Of a DNA stretch of 31,314 nucleotides, positions 16,368-24,546 are shown piece after piece. Source of the stretch: Deinococcus marmoris (GTDB lineage Bacteria > Deinococcota > Deinococci > Deinococcales > Deinococcaceae); the NCBI RefSeq assembly GCF_001949125.1, contig NZ_MSTI01000104.1, positions 1 through 31,314 on the forward strand. The letters are read 5' to 3'. Made by a program: the position numbers and the translations under genes. Within the stretch, counting starts at the first letter, position 1, and each line of letters starts with the position of its first letter. The notes beneath the pieces were generated by a model that worked only from the letters and a program-made list of their open reading frames with translations, made no database searches and had not been told where the DNA came from.

Positions 16368-16993
16368 CCTGGGCAGACCTTCGCGGCGTGCTGGGCCGTG
16401 ATCGGCTGCTGCCCCTCTTCACGCCGGACGATCTGGACGTCGCCCGCGTGCGGCTGGAAACCCTCCAGAACGCCGGACTCCAGGCCGCCGAACTGACCGC
16501 CCGTGCCCCGCAGGCCGCCGGAAACTTTGCTGCATTGCGCCGCGATTTTCCCGATCTGTGGCTGGGGGCCGGAACGGTCATGGACGCCGCCACGGCCCGG
16601 ACTTATCTGGAAGCGGGGGCACACTTCATCGTGGGTCCCTGCTGGGTGCCCGAAGTGGCCGCCGCCTGCCGGGCCGCAGGCATGCCCTACCTGCCCGGCG
16701 CGGGCACCGTGCGCGAGGTCTTCGAGGCGCAGCGCGGGGGCGCGGAAGTGGTCAAGCTGTTTCCTGCCGGGGTGCTGGGATCGGCCTTCGTGCGTGCCCT
16801 GCGCGGGCCGCTGCCGGACGCGCAGCTTCTGGTCACCGGGGGCGTCCAGCCCACCGTGCAGAGCGTCGGCCCCTGGCTGGAAGCGGGCGCTCTGGCGGTG
16901 GGCCTGGGGGGTTCGTTGTTCGCGCAGCCCGCAGCAGAATGGGCCGCCGCACTGGCTGACCTGCTGGCCTTCACCCGCGCGGCCTCCCGGTGA
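16364..16993 (+). CDS. eda: 2-dehydro-3-deoxy-6-phosphogluconate (KDPG) aldolase
   Basis: A 209-residue class I aldolase that splits KDPG into pyruvate and glyceraldehyde-3-phosphate in the cytoplasm. The Schiff-base Lys131 sits in VVKLFPA and the catalytic Glu43 in AAELTAR. GAGTVMD, HFIVGP and PGAGTV follow in family order, and GGVQPT is a phosphate-binding-type loop. The GTG start overlaps the mannosidase stop, and its own TGA overlaps the kinase GTG, so the three are translationally coupled. A 6-phosphogalactonate aldolase is a less likely reading; the mannonate dehydratase two genes downstream favours KDPG. Confidence 0.9.
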   Translation: MTWADLRGVLGRDRLLPLFTPDDLDVARVRLETLQNAGLQAAELTARAPQAAGNFAALRRDFPDLWLGAGTVMDAATARTYLEAGAHFIVGPCWVPEVAAACRAAGMPYLPGAGTVREVFEAQRGGAEVVKLFPAGVLGSAFVRALRGPLPDAQLLVTGGVQPTVQSVGPWLEAGALAVGLGGSLFAQPAAEWAAALADLLAFTRAASR

Positions 16994-17964
16994 CCAGCCC
17001 ATCCTCTGCGAACAGCGTCCTGAGCTACAGCGTCCTGGCCTTCGGGGAGGCGCTGCTCAAGCTCACGCTGCCCAGCACGCACCGGTTGGAAAACCTGACC
17101 ACCCTGAAAGCGGAATGCGCTGGCAGTGAACTCAACGTCGCCGCCGCGCTGAGGGCGCTGGGCCGCCCCGCCGCCTGGGTCAGCGCCCTGCCGCCGGGGC
17201 CGCTGGGAGACTGGGCACGCTCGCATCTGCACGCGCTGGACGTGACCGACCTCAGCCTGGAGCGCCCCGGACGGCTGGGGACGTATTACCTGGAAGACCA
17301 CCATGCACCCCGGCCCAGCCGCGCCGTCTATGACCGCAGCGGCACGGCCTTCCAGGCCCTCACGGCGGCGGACCTGGACCCTGGCTGGCTGGCCGGACGC
17401 GGCGCGCTGCACGTCAGCGGGATCAATCTGGCGCTGGGAGGAGGAGCGCGGGCGCTGACCCTGGCACTGATGGCCGCCGCCCGCGAGCAGGGCGTGCTGG
17501 TTTCCTTCGACGTCAACCACCGCCGCCTGCTGCTGGTCGATGCCGACGCCCCGGACATCTACGCCGGGGCCGCCCGCCACGCCGACCTGATCTTCGTGGC
17601 GGCCCGTGACGTGGGGCTGCTGGGCGGCCCAGATGGACTGCGGGCCATCAATCCCCGCGCCCTGATCGTCGTGACACGCGGCGCGCAGGGCAGTGAGGCG
17701 TACCCGCCCGGCATAGAGCGCACAGAGCCTGTGCTTCAGGCAGCATTGCCCGCCACGGGACCGGGCCGGATCGGGCGGGGGGACGCCTTCGCGGCAGGCT
17801 TCCTGCACGCCCACCTGGGTGGAGCCGGGCCAGCCGACGCGCTGCGCTTTGCTTCCGCCTGCGCGGCCCTCAAAACCACCCTGCCCGGCGATCAGTTGCG
17901 TGCCACTCAGGCCGAGGTGCAGTCGGTGCTGGCAGGGGGCGACTGGAGCGAGCCGCGCCGCTGA
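16990..17964 (+). CDS. kdgK: 2-dehydro-3-deoxygluconokinase (KDG kinase), PfkB family
   Basis: A 324-residue sugar kinase converting KDG to KDPG with ATP. The N-terminal FGEALLKLTLP and ECAGSELNVAAAL correspond to the family start and first PfkB signature. The usual first Gly of the GG pair is Ala here. The second signature appears as RIGRGDAFAAGF, with catalytic Asp265. The RIGxGD variant is common in KDG kinases, where others have TTGAGD. The start is GTG 16990, overlapping the aldolase stop (GTGA). It lies between the dehydratase that makes KDG and the aldolase that uses KDPG, which fixes its role well. Confidence 0.85.
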   Translation: MTSPSSANSVLSYSVLAFGEALLKLTLPSTHRLENLTTLKAECAGSELNVAAALRALGRPAAWVSALPPGPLGDWARSHLHALDVTDLSLERPGRLGTYYLEDHHAPRPSRAVYDRSGTAFQALTAADLDPGWLAGRGALHVSGINLALGGGARALTLALMAAAREQGVLVSFDVNHRRLLLVDADAPDIYAGAARHADLIFVAARDVGLLGGPDGLRAINPRALIVVTRGAQGSEAYPPGIERTEPVLQAALPATGPGRIGRGDAFAAGFLHAHLGGAGPADALRFASACAALKTTLPGDQLRATQAEVQSVLAGGDWSEPRR

Positions 17965-18045
17965 GCCTTCCTTCTTCTTTCTCCAGCTTTCATTCCACAG
18001 CCCTCTTTCCCCAGCAAGGACGTGCTTCATGCAGAGACCTCTTCT

Positions 18046-19086
18046 ATGCAGATGACCATGCGCTGGTTCGGCGCTGCCGACCCGGTTCCCCTCTGGAAAT
18101 TGCGCCAGATTCCCAACCTGAGCGGTGTGGTGAGTGCCCTGCCCGGCGTGTTGCCCGGTGTGCCGTGGACACAGGAGGCGGTGAGCGCCCTGCGCCGGGA
18201 TGTGGAGGAGGCGGGACTGAGTCTGAGCGTCATCGAGAGCATCCCGGTCCACGAGGACATCAAACTCGGTCATGTCCGCCGGGACGATCGGATCGGCGTG
18301 TTCGTGGCGAGCCTGGAGGCGGTGGCGCGGGCGGGCGTGCCGGTGGTCTGCTACAACTTCATGCCGGTCTTCGACTGGACGCGCACCCGCCTGGATGCGC
18401 CCCTGCCCGATGGCAGCACTTCCCTCAGCTTCAATCAGGCTGAGGCTGCCGACCTGCCGGAGAACGAGCCGCCTGCGCTGCCCGGCTGGGCGGAAGCCTA
18501 CACCCCACAGGCGCTGCGCGAGTTGCGGGTGGCCTACGCCGGGGTAGACGCCCGCCACCTGCGCGAACATCTGGCGTATTTCCTGCGGGCGGTGGTTCCC
18601 GAGGCAGCGCGGCTGGGCGTGCGGCTGGCCATTCACCCCGACGATCCACCCTGGCCGGTGCTGGGGCTGCCGCGCGTGGTCAGCACCGCCGCCGATCTGG
18701 ATTTTCTGCTGGGTGTCGTGCCGGACGAACACCACGGCCTGACGTTCTGTACCGGCTCGCTGGGAGCGCGGGCGGACAACGATCTGCCCGCCCTGGCACG
18801 GCGCTACGCGGGGCGGATTCACTTCGTCCACGCCCGCAACGTGCGCCGCAGCGGCGAACGGGATTTTCAGGAGGTGGCCCATGTCAGCGCCCACGGCGAC
18901 GTGGAACTGGCCCGAACCGTCACGCTGCTTGAGCGGCTGCGCCCCGACGTACCGGTCCGCCCGGATCATGGCCGGATGATCTGGGGCGAGACGGGCCGTC
19001 CCGGATACGGGCTGTATGACCGTGCGCTGGGGGCCATGTACCTTCAGGGGCTGATCGACGCCGCGAGGTTGAACGATCCCGCCTAG
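18046..19086 (+). CDS. uxuA: Mannonate dehydratase
   Basis: A 346-residue metal-dependent lyase converting D-mannonate to 2-dehydro-3-deoxy-D-gluconate. The sequence is highly characteristic: MRWFG, RQIPNLSGVVSAL, VIESIPVHEDIKLG, VCYNFMPVFDWTRT, HPDDPP, TFCTGSLG, HARNVRR and PDHGRMIWGE. The His, Cys, His and His of the last four motifs are the expected metal ligands. ATG 18046 best matches the family N-terminus; an in-frame GTG at 18022 and ATG at 18052 are alternatives, and no strong SD decides. An 81-base pyrimidine-rich gap separates it from the kinase. UxaC and UxuB, which normally supply mannonate from glucuronate, are not in the window. Confidence 0.92.
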   Translation: MQMTMRWFGAADPVPLWKLRQIPNLSGVVSALPGVLPGVPWTQEAVSALRRDVEEAGLSLSVIESIPVHEDIKLGHVRRDDRIGVFVASLEAVARAGVPVVCYNFMPVFDWTRTRLDAPLPDGSTSLSFNQAEAADLPENEPPALPGWAEAYTPQALRELRVAYAGVDARHLREHLAYFLRAVVPEAARLGVRLAIHPDDPPWPVLGLPRVVSTAADLDFLLGVVPDEHHGLTFCTGSLGARADNDLPALARRYAGRIHFVHARNVRRSGERDFQEVAHVSAHGDVELARTVTLLERLRPDVPVRPDHGRMIWGETGRPGYGLYDRALGAMYLQGLIDAARLNDPA

Positions 19087-19191
19087 CCTTCGCACCCCCT
19101 CCGATTGAATCGTTTGCAAAAGCGGTTGGGTCCGGGCGTGGAGTGAACGAAACGGACGGAATCCACATTCAGAAGGCCATTTCCATGACCC

Positions 19192-19213
19192 GGCGGGCGA
19201 AAGCAGCCCGCCC
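19192..19213. repeat. Short GC-rich hairpin after uxuA
   Basis: GGCGGGC (19192-19198) pairs with GCCCGCC (19207-19213) around an 8-base loop. It precedes the larger terminator-like hairpin and may contribute to ending the uxuA transcript. Confidence 0.45.
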
Positions 19214-19221
19214 ACAAGAGA

Positions 19222-19261
19222 ATGAAGTCACCGAATCAGAAGCTATCCGGTGACTTCATCT
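19222..19261. terminator. Bidirectional terminator-like hairpin between convergent operons
   Basis: AATGAAGTCACCG (19222-19234) pairs perfectly with CGGTGACTTCATT's counterpart at 19249-19261 around a 14-base loop, giving a 13-bp stem between the convergent uxuA and nucleoside-permease genes. T-rich stretches on either side are weak. Its position makes shared termination the likely role. Confidence 0.6.
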
Positions 19262-19272
19262 GGAAAACTGTT

Positions 19273-20166
19273 TTACCGTTCGCCGCGTACATAGGGCCGT
19301 CCCAGCCCGGCGGGCGCGTCGCCCTGCTGGCCGCGCAGTCCGGCCAATGCCAGCACCACCAGCACCAGAACGAAGGGCATGGCGTTAAAGACCTCCGTGG
19401 GTACGGGACTGTTGCCTTGCAGGCGGAATTGCAGATAGTACAGGAACCCAAAGAACAGCGCCCCCAGCACGGCGCGCAACGGACGCCAGCCCACGAAGAT
19501 CACCAGCGCCACGGCAATCCAGCCCAGGCCCCCGGTCATGTTGTCGGCCCACGACGCGCGGTACGACAGTGCCAGAAACGCCCCGGCCAGCCCCGACAGT
19601 GAGCCGCCCGCCAGCACCGCCCAGATTCTCACCGCACCCACGTTGACGCCCAGCACGTCCGCCGCCGCCGGATTCTCGCCCACCGAACGCAGGGTCAACC
19701 CCGAGCGGGTGGAGTTGAGGTAAAAGGCCATGACCACCGCCAGCAGCAGCGCCGCCACCGTGAACGGGTTGATGATGAAGCCGCCCAGATTCCAGTCGTT
19801 GACCTTGTTGAACAGCGGCAGCCCTTCAAACTTCTTGCCCAGCAGGCCCGCCGCCCCAGTGCCGATCAGCGCCAGCGCCAGCCCGCTGACAAATTGATTG
19901 GCGCGAAGGGTGACGGTGGCCACCGCATGCAGGGCCGCGAGAGCTGCGCCCGCCAGCATGGACGCGCCCACCGCCAGCCACAGGTTGGCGTCCGGGCTGC
20001 TGGACGCCACCGCGAAGGCCGCCAGCGCACCCACGGCCATCATGCCCTCCACGCCCAGATTGACCACGCCGCCGCGCTCGTTGATGATCGCGCCCAGGCA
20101 GGCCAGCAGCAGCGGCGTGCCCACCGACAACGCACGGATCAGGGCTTCGACGACGATGTTATCCAT
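19273..20166 (-). CDS. ABC transporter permease, nucleoside (BmpA/NupQ) type
   Basis: A 297-residue inner-membrane permease of the branched BPD_transp_2 family. About eight to nine hydrophobic segments are visible. Signatures are LACLGAIINERGGVVNLGVEGMM near the N-terminus and LRSVGENPAAADVLGVNV in the coupling loop. The start is ATG 20166, with GGAGG about 6 bases upstream. It sits 36 bp after the partner permease. This set (two permeases plus a double ATPase) imports purine nucleosides in Gram-positive bacteria and spirochaetes. The lipoprotein binding subunit is missing from the window. Confidence 0.88.
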   Translation of the reverse strand: MDNIVVEALIRALSVGTPLLLACLGAIINERGGVVNLGVEGMMAVGALAAFAVASSSPDANLWLAVGASMLAGAALAALHAVATVTLRANQFVSGLALALIGTGAAGLLGKKFEGLPLFNKVNDWNLGGFIINPFTVAALLLAVVMAFYLNSTRSGLTLRSVGENPAAADVLGVNVGAVRIWAVLAGGSLSGLAGAFLALSYRASWADNMTGGLGWIAVALVIFVGWRPLRAVLGALFFGFLYYLQFRLQGNSPVPTEVFNAMPFVLVLVVLALAGLRGQQGDAPAGLGRPYVRGER

Positions 20167-20202
20167 GTGGGGCCTCCAAGCAGAATGTTTGTATCTGACC
20201 CT

Positions 20203-21261
20203 TCACGCCCGCGCTCCCCAGACCACGCGGTTTCGCACGAACACTTCCGAGGCGATCAGACACAGCAGGATCACGCCGGAAAATACGTCCACCACGCGGA
20301 AGGGCATGTTCAGATCGATCTTGAGAATGTCGCCCCCGGCCAGGATGACGCCCATCACCGGGGCGGTGATCAGGCACAGCGCCGGATTGCCGCGCGCCAG
20401 CCACGCCACGATCACGGCTGTGAAGCCGTAGCCCAGGCTGATCTGCCCGGCTTCCAGCAGGCGGTGGTGGATTCCGGCCACCTCGCCCGCCCCAGCCAGA
20501 CCCGCCGCGCCGCCCGTGATCAGGGCGACGATGGTCATCACGCGCGCCGAGCTGATGCCCGCGTACCGCGCCGCGCCGGGATTCTCGCCCACCACGCGCA
20601 GGGCGTAGCCGAAGGTAGAACGGCTCAGCAGCCATTGCAGGCCCAGCGCCACCGCCACGCCCAGCAGCAGCGTGGGCCAGTGGACCTGCGTTCCGGCGAT
20701 CACGGGCAGGTTGGCCGCGTCTGGAAAGGAATCGGTGTAGATGTAGCCGCGCACGTCCTTGCCCTTCCACGGCCCGGCGATCAGGTAGGTGACCAGCGCG
20801 ACGGCGATGTAATTGAGCATCAGCGTGGACAGGATTTCGTTGACGTTCAGGCGGCGCAGCAGCGCGGCGATGAGTGCCCACAGGCCGCCGCCCACCGCGC
20901 CCATGAGAAAGACAGCGGGCAGCAGGATCGGCCCTGGCAGCGGCACGAACAGCGCCGTCCCCGCCGCAAAAACCGCGCCCAGCAAGAGTTGTCCCTCGCC
21001 GCCGATGTTGAAGAACTGCGCGCGGAAGGTGATGGCCAGACCCGCGCCGATCAGCAGCAGCGGAATGGTGCGCCGCCCGACTTCGGCCAGCCCGGTAGAG
21101 TCGCCCAGCGTGCCGCGCAGCATGGTGGAGTAGACCTCGGCGGGCGAGACGCCGTAGAACACGAAGATCAGCGCGCACAGGCCCAGCGCCACGGCGACGG
21201 AGGCCAGCGTGACCAGGCCCGCGCGGGCAGTGGAGGGGGCGGCGAGGGGGATGAATCTCAT
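20203..21261 (-). CDS. ABC transporter permease, nucleoside (BmpA/NupP) type
   Basis: A 352-residue partner permease. An N-terminal transmembrane helix is followed by ITFRAQFFNIGGEGQLLLGA and LNVNEILSTLMLNYIA, both strong family signatures. LRVVGENPGAARYAGIS is the loop contacting the ATPase. The start is ATG 21261, with AGGTGA upstream. A 250-bp gap holding a palindromic repeat element separates it from the ATPase gene, unusual for an operon that is otherwise tightly packed. Confidence 0.88.
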   Translation of the reverse strand: MRFIPLAAPSTARAGLVTLASVAVALGLCALIFVFYGVSPAEVYSTMLRGTLGDSTGLAEVGRRTIPLLLIGAGLAITFRAQFFNIGGEGQLLLGAVFAAGTALFVPLPGPILLPAVFLMGAVGGGLWALIAALLRRLNVNEILSTLMLNYIAVALVTYLIAGPWKGKDVRGYIYTDSFPDAANLPVIAGTQVHWPTLLLGVAVALGLQWLLSRSTFGYALRVVGENPGAARYAGISSARVMTIVALITGGAAGLAGAGEVAGIHHRLLEAGQISLGYGFTAVIVAWLARGNPALCLITAPVMGVILAGGDILKIDLNMPFRVVDVFSGVILLCLIASEVFVRNRVVWGARA

Positions 21262-21303
21262 GGGGTCACCTGGGAGGTTGGAGTGAAGTGAGTTGAGGTG
21301 AAA

Positions 21304-21483
21304 GGGTGGGTCCCACGAAAACCCCTCTCCTGCGGAGCTGTACCAGTCAGTCTGCTTCGCAGCCAGCTCCCCTTAAAGGGAGCCAGGAGTGCGGCGGTGG
21401 CCGGGCAATTCCGCAACTCTTGCCTCCCTTCTAAGGGGAGGTCCCCCGCAGGGGGGGAGGGGTTAAACCGTGGGACCCATCCC
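21304..21483. mobile_element. MITE-like palindromic repeat element between ATPase and permease genes
   Basis: The ends are inverted repeats: TGGGTCCCACG (21307-21317) matches 21469-21479 exactly, with GGG/CCC outside. A second pair, AACCCCTC (21320-21327) and GAGGGGTT (21457-21464), lies inside. Internal hairpins GGAGCTG/CAGCTCC (21334-21370) and CCTCCCTT/AAGGGGAGG (about 21424-21441) give a cloverleaf-like fold. It encodes no protein. Size, fold and location suit a small non-autonomous element or one of the short non-coding repeats known from Deinococcus genomes; other copies cannot be checked here. Confidence 0.65.
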
Positions 21484-21511
21484 TGAACACCGCCCGTCAA
21501 CATCCTTTCCC

Positions 21512-23074
21512 TCACGCCACCACCCCCTGATCCGCGCCCGGCACACTGTGCGGATGCGCGCCACCCATCAGCAGGCCCAGCGACTCGCGCGTGACCTCCG
21601 ACACCGGGAAGGGGCCGCGCAATTCGCCTCCCACCATCACGCCGATTCGGTCTGAGAGGCTGAGCAGCTCGTCTAAATCCTCGCTGACCAGCAAAACGCC
21701 CGCGCCCTCCTGGGTGCGTTCCAGCAGGACGCGGTGAACCTGATCGGTTGCCCCGATGTCCAGGCCGTAGGTGGGATGAACCGCCAGGATCAGCCGGGGA
21801 TTGCCATGCAATTCGCGCGCCAGGATCAGCTTCTGGATGTTGCCTCCGCTGAGCAGGCGGCTGTGGGTGTGGATGCCGGGGGGGGCGACGCTGTACTGCT
21901 CGACATCCTGCCGCGCCCGCTCGTCGGTGGCTTTCAGATCACGCGCCAGCCCGCGCGCCAGCGGTGAACGGTCATAGCCGCGCAACGCCAGATTGTCGGC
22001 CACGGTCATGCTGGGCACGGTGCCGCTATGAATACGGTCCTCGGGGATATGGGCCACGCCGCCCTGAAAGCGCTCTGCCGCGCCGCCGGTCAGCGGCTGG
22101 CCGTCCAGCGTGACCGTGCCGCGCGCCGGGTGCAGACCGGCCAGCACCTCCACCAGTTCACTCTGACCGTTTCCGGCGATTCCGGCCACCCCCAGCACCT
22201 CGCCGCGCCCCAGCGTGAAGCCCACTCCGCGCAGGGCGGGCAGGCCGCGCGAGCCATTGGCGCTCAGCCCCTGCACGTCCAGCAACACTTCACGACTCGC
22301 CGGAGCCGCGCCGCGTTTGCGGGTAAAATCCACGCCCCGGCCCACCATCAGCTCGGCCAGACTTTCACGGGTTGCGCCCGCCGTGGGCACGCCGCCCACC
22401 ACCTTGCCGCGTCGCAGGACGGTCACGCGGTCCGCCACGTCCAGCACCTCGTCCAGCTTGTGAGAGATAAAGATCAGGCTGCGGCCATCAGCCTTCAACT
22501 CGCGCATCACGCGGAACAGGCCCGAGGCTTCCTGGGGGGTCAGCACACTTGTCGGCTCGTCCAGAATCAACACCCGCGCGCCGCCCAGCAGGGCGCGGAT
22601 GATCTCCACGCGCTGTTTCTCGCCGGGCGACAGGTCCGAGACGCGGGCCGTGGGGTCTACCTCCAGCCCATATTTCTCCGAGAGTTCGCGCACGCGGCCT
22701 GCCACACCACGCGCAGGAAACAACCCGGAACCGCCGCCCAACGCCAGATTCTCGGCCACCGAATGCCTTGAGACCAGCAGCGGGTGCTGCGGCACCAGAC
22801 CAATGCCCAGCTTCCTGGCCTCCGCCGGGCTGCCGATGCGGACGGTCTGACCGCCCAGTTGCACCGTACCCTCGTCGGGCTGATACAGGCCGTACAGGAT
22901 GGAAATCAGGGTGCTTTTGCCCGCGCCGTTCTCGCCCAGCAGGGCCAGCACCTCGCCAGCAGCAACGGTCAGGTCCACGCTGTCGTTGGCCACCACGCCC
23001 GGAAAACGCTTGGTAATCCCGCGCAACTCCAGCGCGGGCGGACTGGACGTTTGTTGTGGATGGGTCACGCCCAC
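21512..23074 (-). CDS. ABC transporter double ATP-binding protein, nucleoside (NupO/YufO) type
   Basis: A 520-residue ATPase with two fused nucleotide-binding domains. The first has Walker A GENGAGKST (about residues 48-56), LSPGEKQRVEI, VLILDEPTSVLTP and the switch His in FISHK. The second has the degenerate loop GIAGNGQSE, LSGGNIQK and LAVHPTYGLD in place of Walker B, the pattern of sugar and nucleoside ABC ATPases. GTG 23074 is taken as start; GTG 23068 is equally possible. No SD is visible, and TTAAGAAT lies about 13 bases upstream, so the mRNA may be nearly leaderless. It heads the minus-strand operon and is divergent from pstS. Confidence 0.88.
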   Translation of the reverse strand: MGVTHPQQTSSPPALELRGITKRFPGVVANDSVDLTVAAGEVLALLGENGAGKSTLISILYGLYQPDEGTVQLGGQTVRIGSPAEARKLGIGLVPQHPLLVSRHSVAENLALGGGSGLFPARGVAGRVRELSEKYGLEVDPTARVSDLSPGEKQRVEIIRALLGGARVLILDEPTSVLTPQEASGLFRVMRELKADGRSLIFISHKLDEVLDVADRVTVLRRGKVVGGVPTAGATRESLAELMVGRGVDFTRKRGAAPASREVLLDVQGLSANGSRGLPALRGVGFTLGRGEVLGVAGIAGNGQSELVEVLAGLHPARGTVTLDGQPLTGGAAERFQGGVAHIPEDRIHSGTVPSMTVADNLALRGYDRSPLARGLARDLKATDERARQDVEQYSVAPPGIHTHSRLLSGGNIQKLILARELHGNPRLILAVHPTYGLDIGATDQVHRVLLERTQEGAGVLLVSEDLDELLSLSDRIGVMVGGELRGPFPVSEVTRESLGLLMGGAHPHSVPGADQGVVA

Positions 23075-23209
23075 AGTCTGGCAGATTCTTAACGCTTGAT
23101 GAATTCCGGTTTAGACGCTCTGTGCCGGGCACAGCTCTCTGAATCGGACCAATTGCACCTGACCCGGCCCAGACCTGAGAAATCTGATCCATACCTTTAC
23201 CCATCCGGG

Positions 23210-23253
23210 CTGACATTCCGCTGACCTGCCAGTGACCGGGGGCTGACACTCGG
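23210..23253 (+). promoter_or_regulatory. Pho box: four 11-bp direct repeats before pstS
   Basis: CTGACATTCCG, CTGACCTGCCA, GTGACCGGGGG and CTGACACTCGG start at 23210, 23221, 23232 and 23243, exactly 11 bp apart. The 7-bp element with 4-bp spacer matches the geometry of PhoB/PhoP binding sites (CTGTCAT repeats in E. coli). The last repeat ends 17 bases before the pstS ATG. CAGACT (23258-23263) could be the -10 of a nearly leaderless transcript. Confidence 0.8.
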
Positions 23254-23270
23254 CCCGCAGACTCGGGGGC

Positions 23271-24305
<1,035 letters not shown>

Positions 24306-24346
24306 AAGCTGGTTGTAGGGTGTAGGAACAGACAGAACCCAGATTG

Positions 24347-24391
24347 GCGGGGCGCGGGGAGGTGGTTTTCCCCTGCGCCCCGCTTCTGTTT
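24347..24391 (+). terminator. Intrinsic terminator or attenuator after pstS
   Basis: GCGGGGCGC (24347-24355) plus GGGGA pairs with TCCCC and GCGCCCCGC (24369-24373, 24375-24383), with one bulged T and an 8-base loop, followed by TTCTGTTT. It should limit read-through from pstS into pstC. Confidence 0.75.
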
Positions 24392-24465
24392 GAGGCATGT
24401 GGAGGGCATCCCAGGCGCTCCAACTCCCTCTCCTGTTGTCCCACAACCCACATCCCACGACCCAT

Positions 24466-24487
24466 CTGACATCCCCCTGACGCCCCT
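24466..24487 (+). promoter_or_regulatory. Second Pho box (two repeats) before pstC
   Basis: CTGACATCCCC (24466) and CTGACGCCCCT (24477) are spaced 11 bp and closely match the first two repeats before pstS. A third repeat is not preserved. The site lies after the pstS terminator, 60 bp before pstC, suggesting an independent phosphate-responsive promoter. Confidence 0.65.
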
Positions 24488-24546
24488 CCGGTCAACTGCC
24501 ACCATGCACCCGATTTGGGAGACCCCACAGTCAATGAGAGACGGCC

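Noticed and set aside
18036..18046. GAGACCTCTTC before uxuA as an IS end
   Set aside because: It loosely resembles the inverse of the IS right end at 302-315 but shares only about 8 bases. No matching end or transposase fragment lies nearby.
19111..19129. Possible second LacI-type operator after uxuA
   Set aside because: Only one half (GCAAAAGCG) resembles the operator at 6329-6346. The other half does not match, and the site is downstream of the operon.
16687..19215. 842-codon open frame on the minus strand
   Set aside because: It lies opposite the clear KDPG aldolase, KDG kinase and mannonate dehydratase genes. Its product is a Gln/Gly/Arg-rich composition typical of antisense frames in GC-rich DNA, with no domain.
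23159..23190. Further CTGA motifs upstream of the pstS Pho box
   Set aside because: CTGACCC near 23159 and CTGATCC near 23184 are not in the 11-bp phase of the four repeats and are probably chance.
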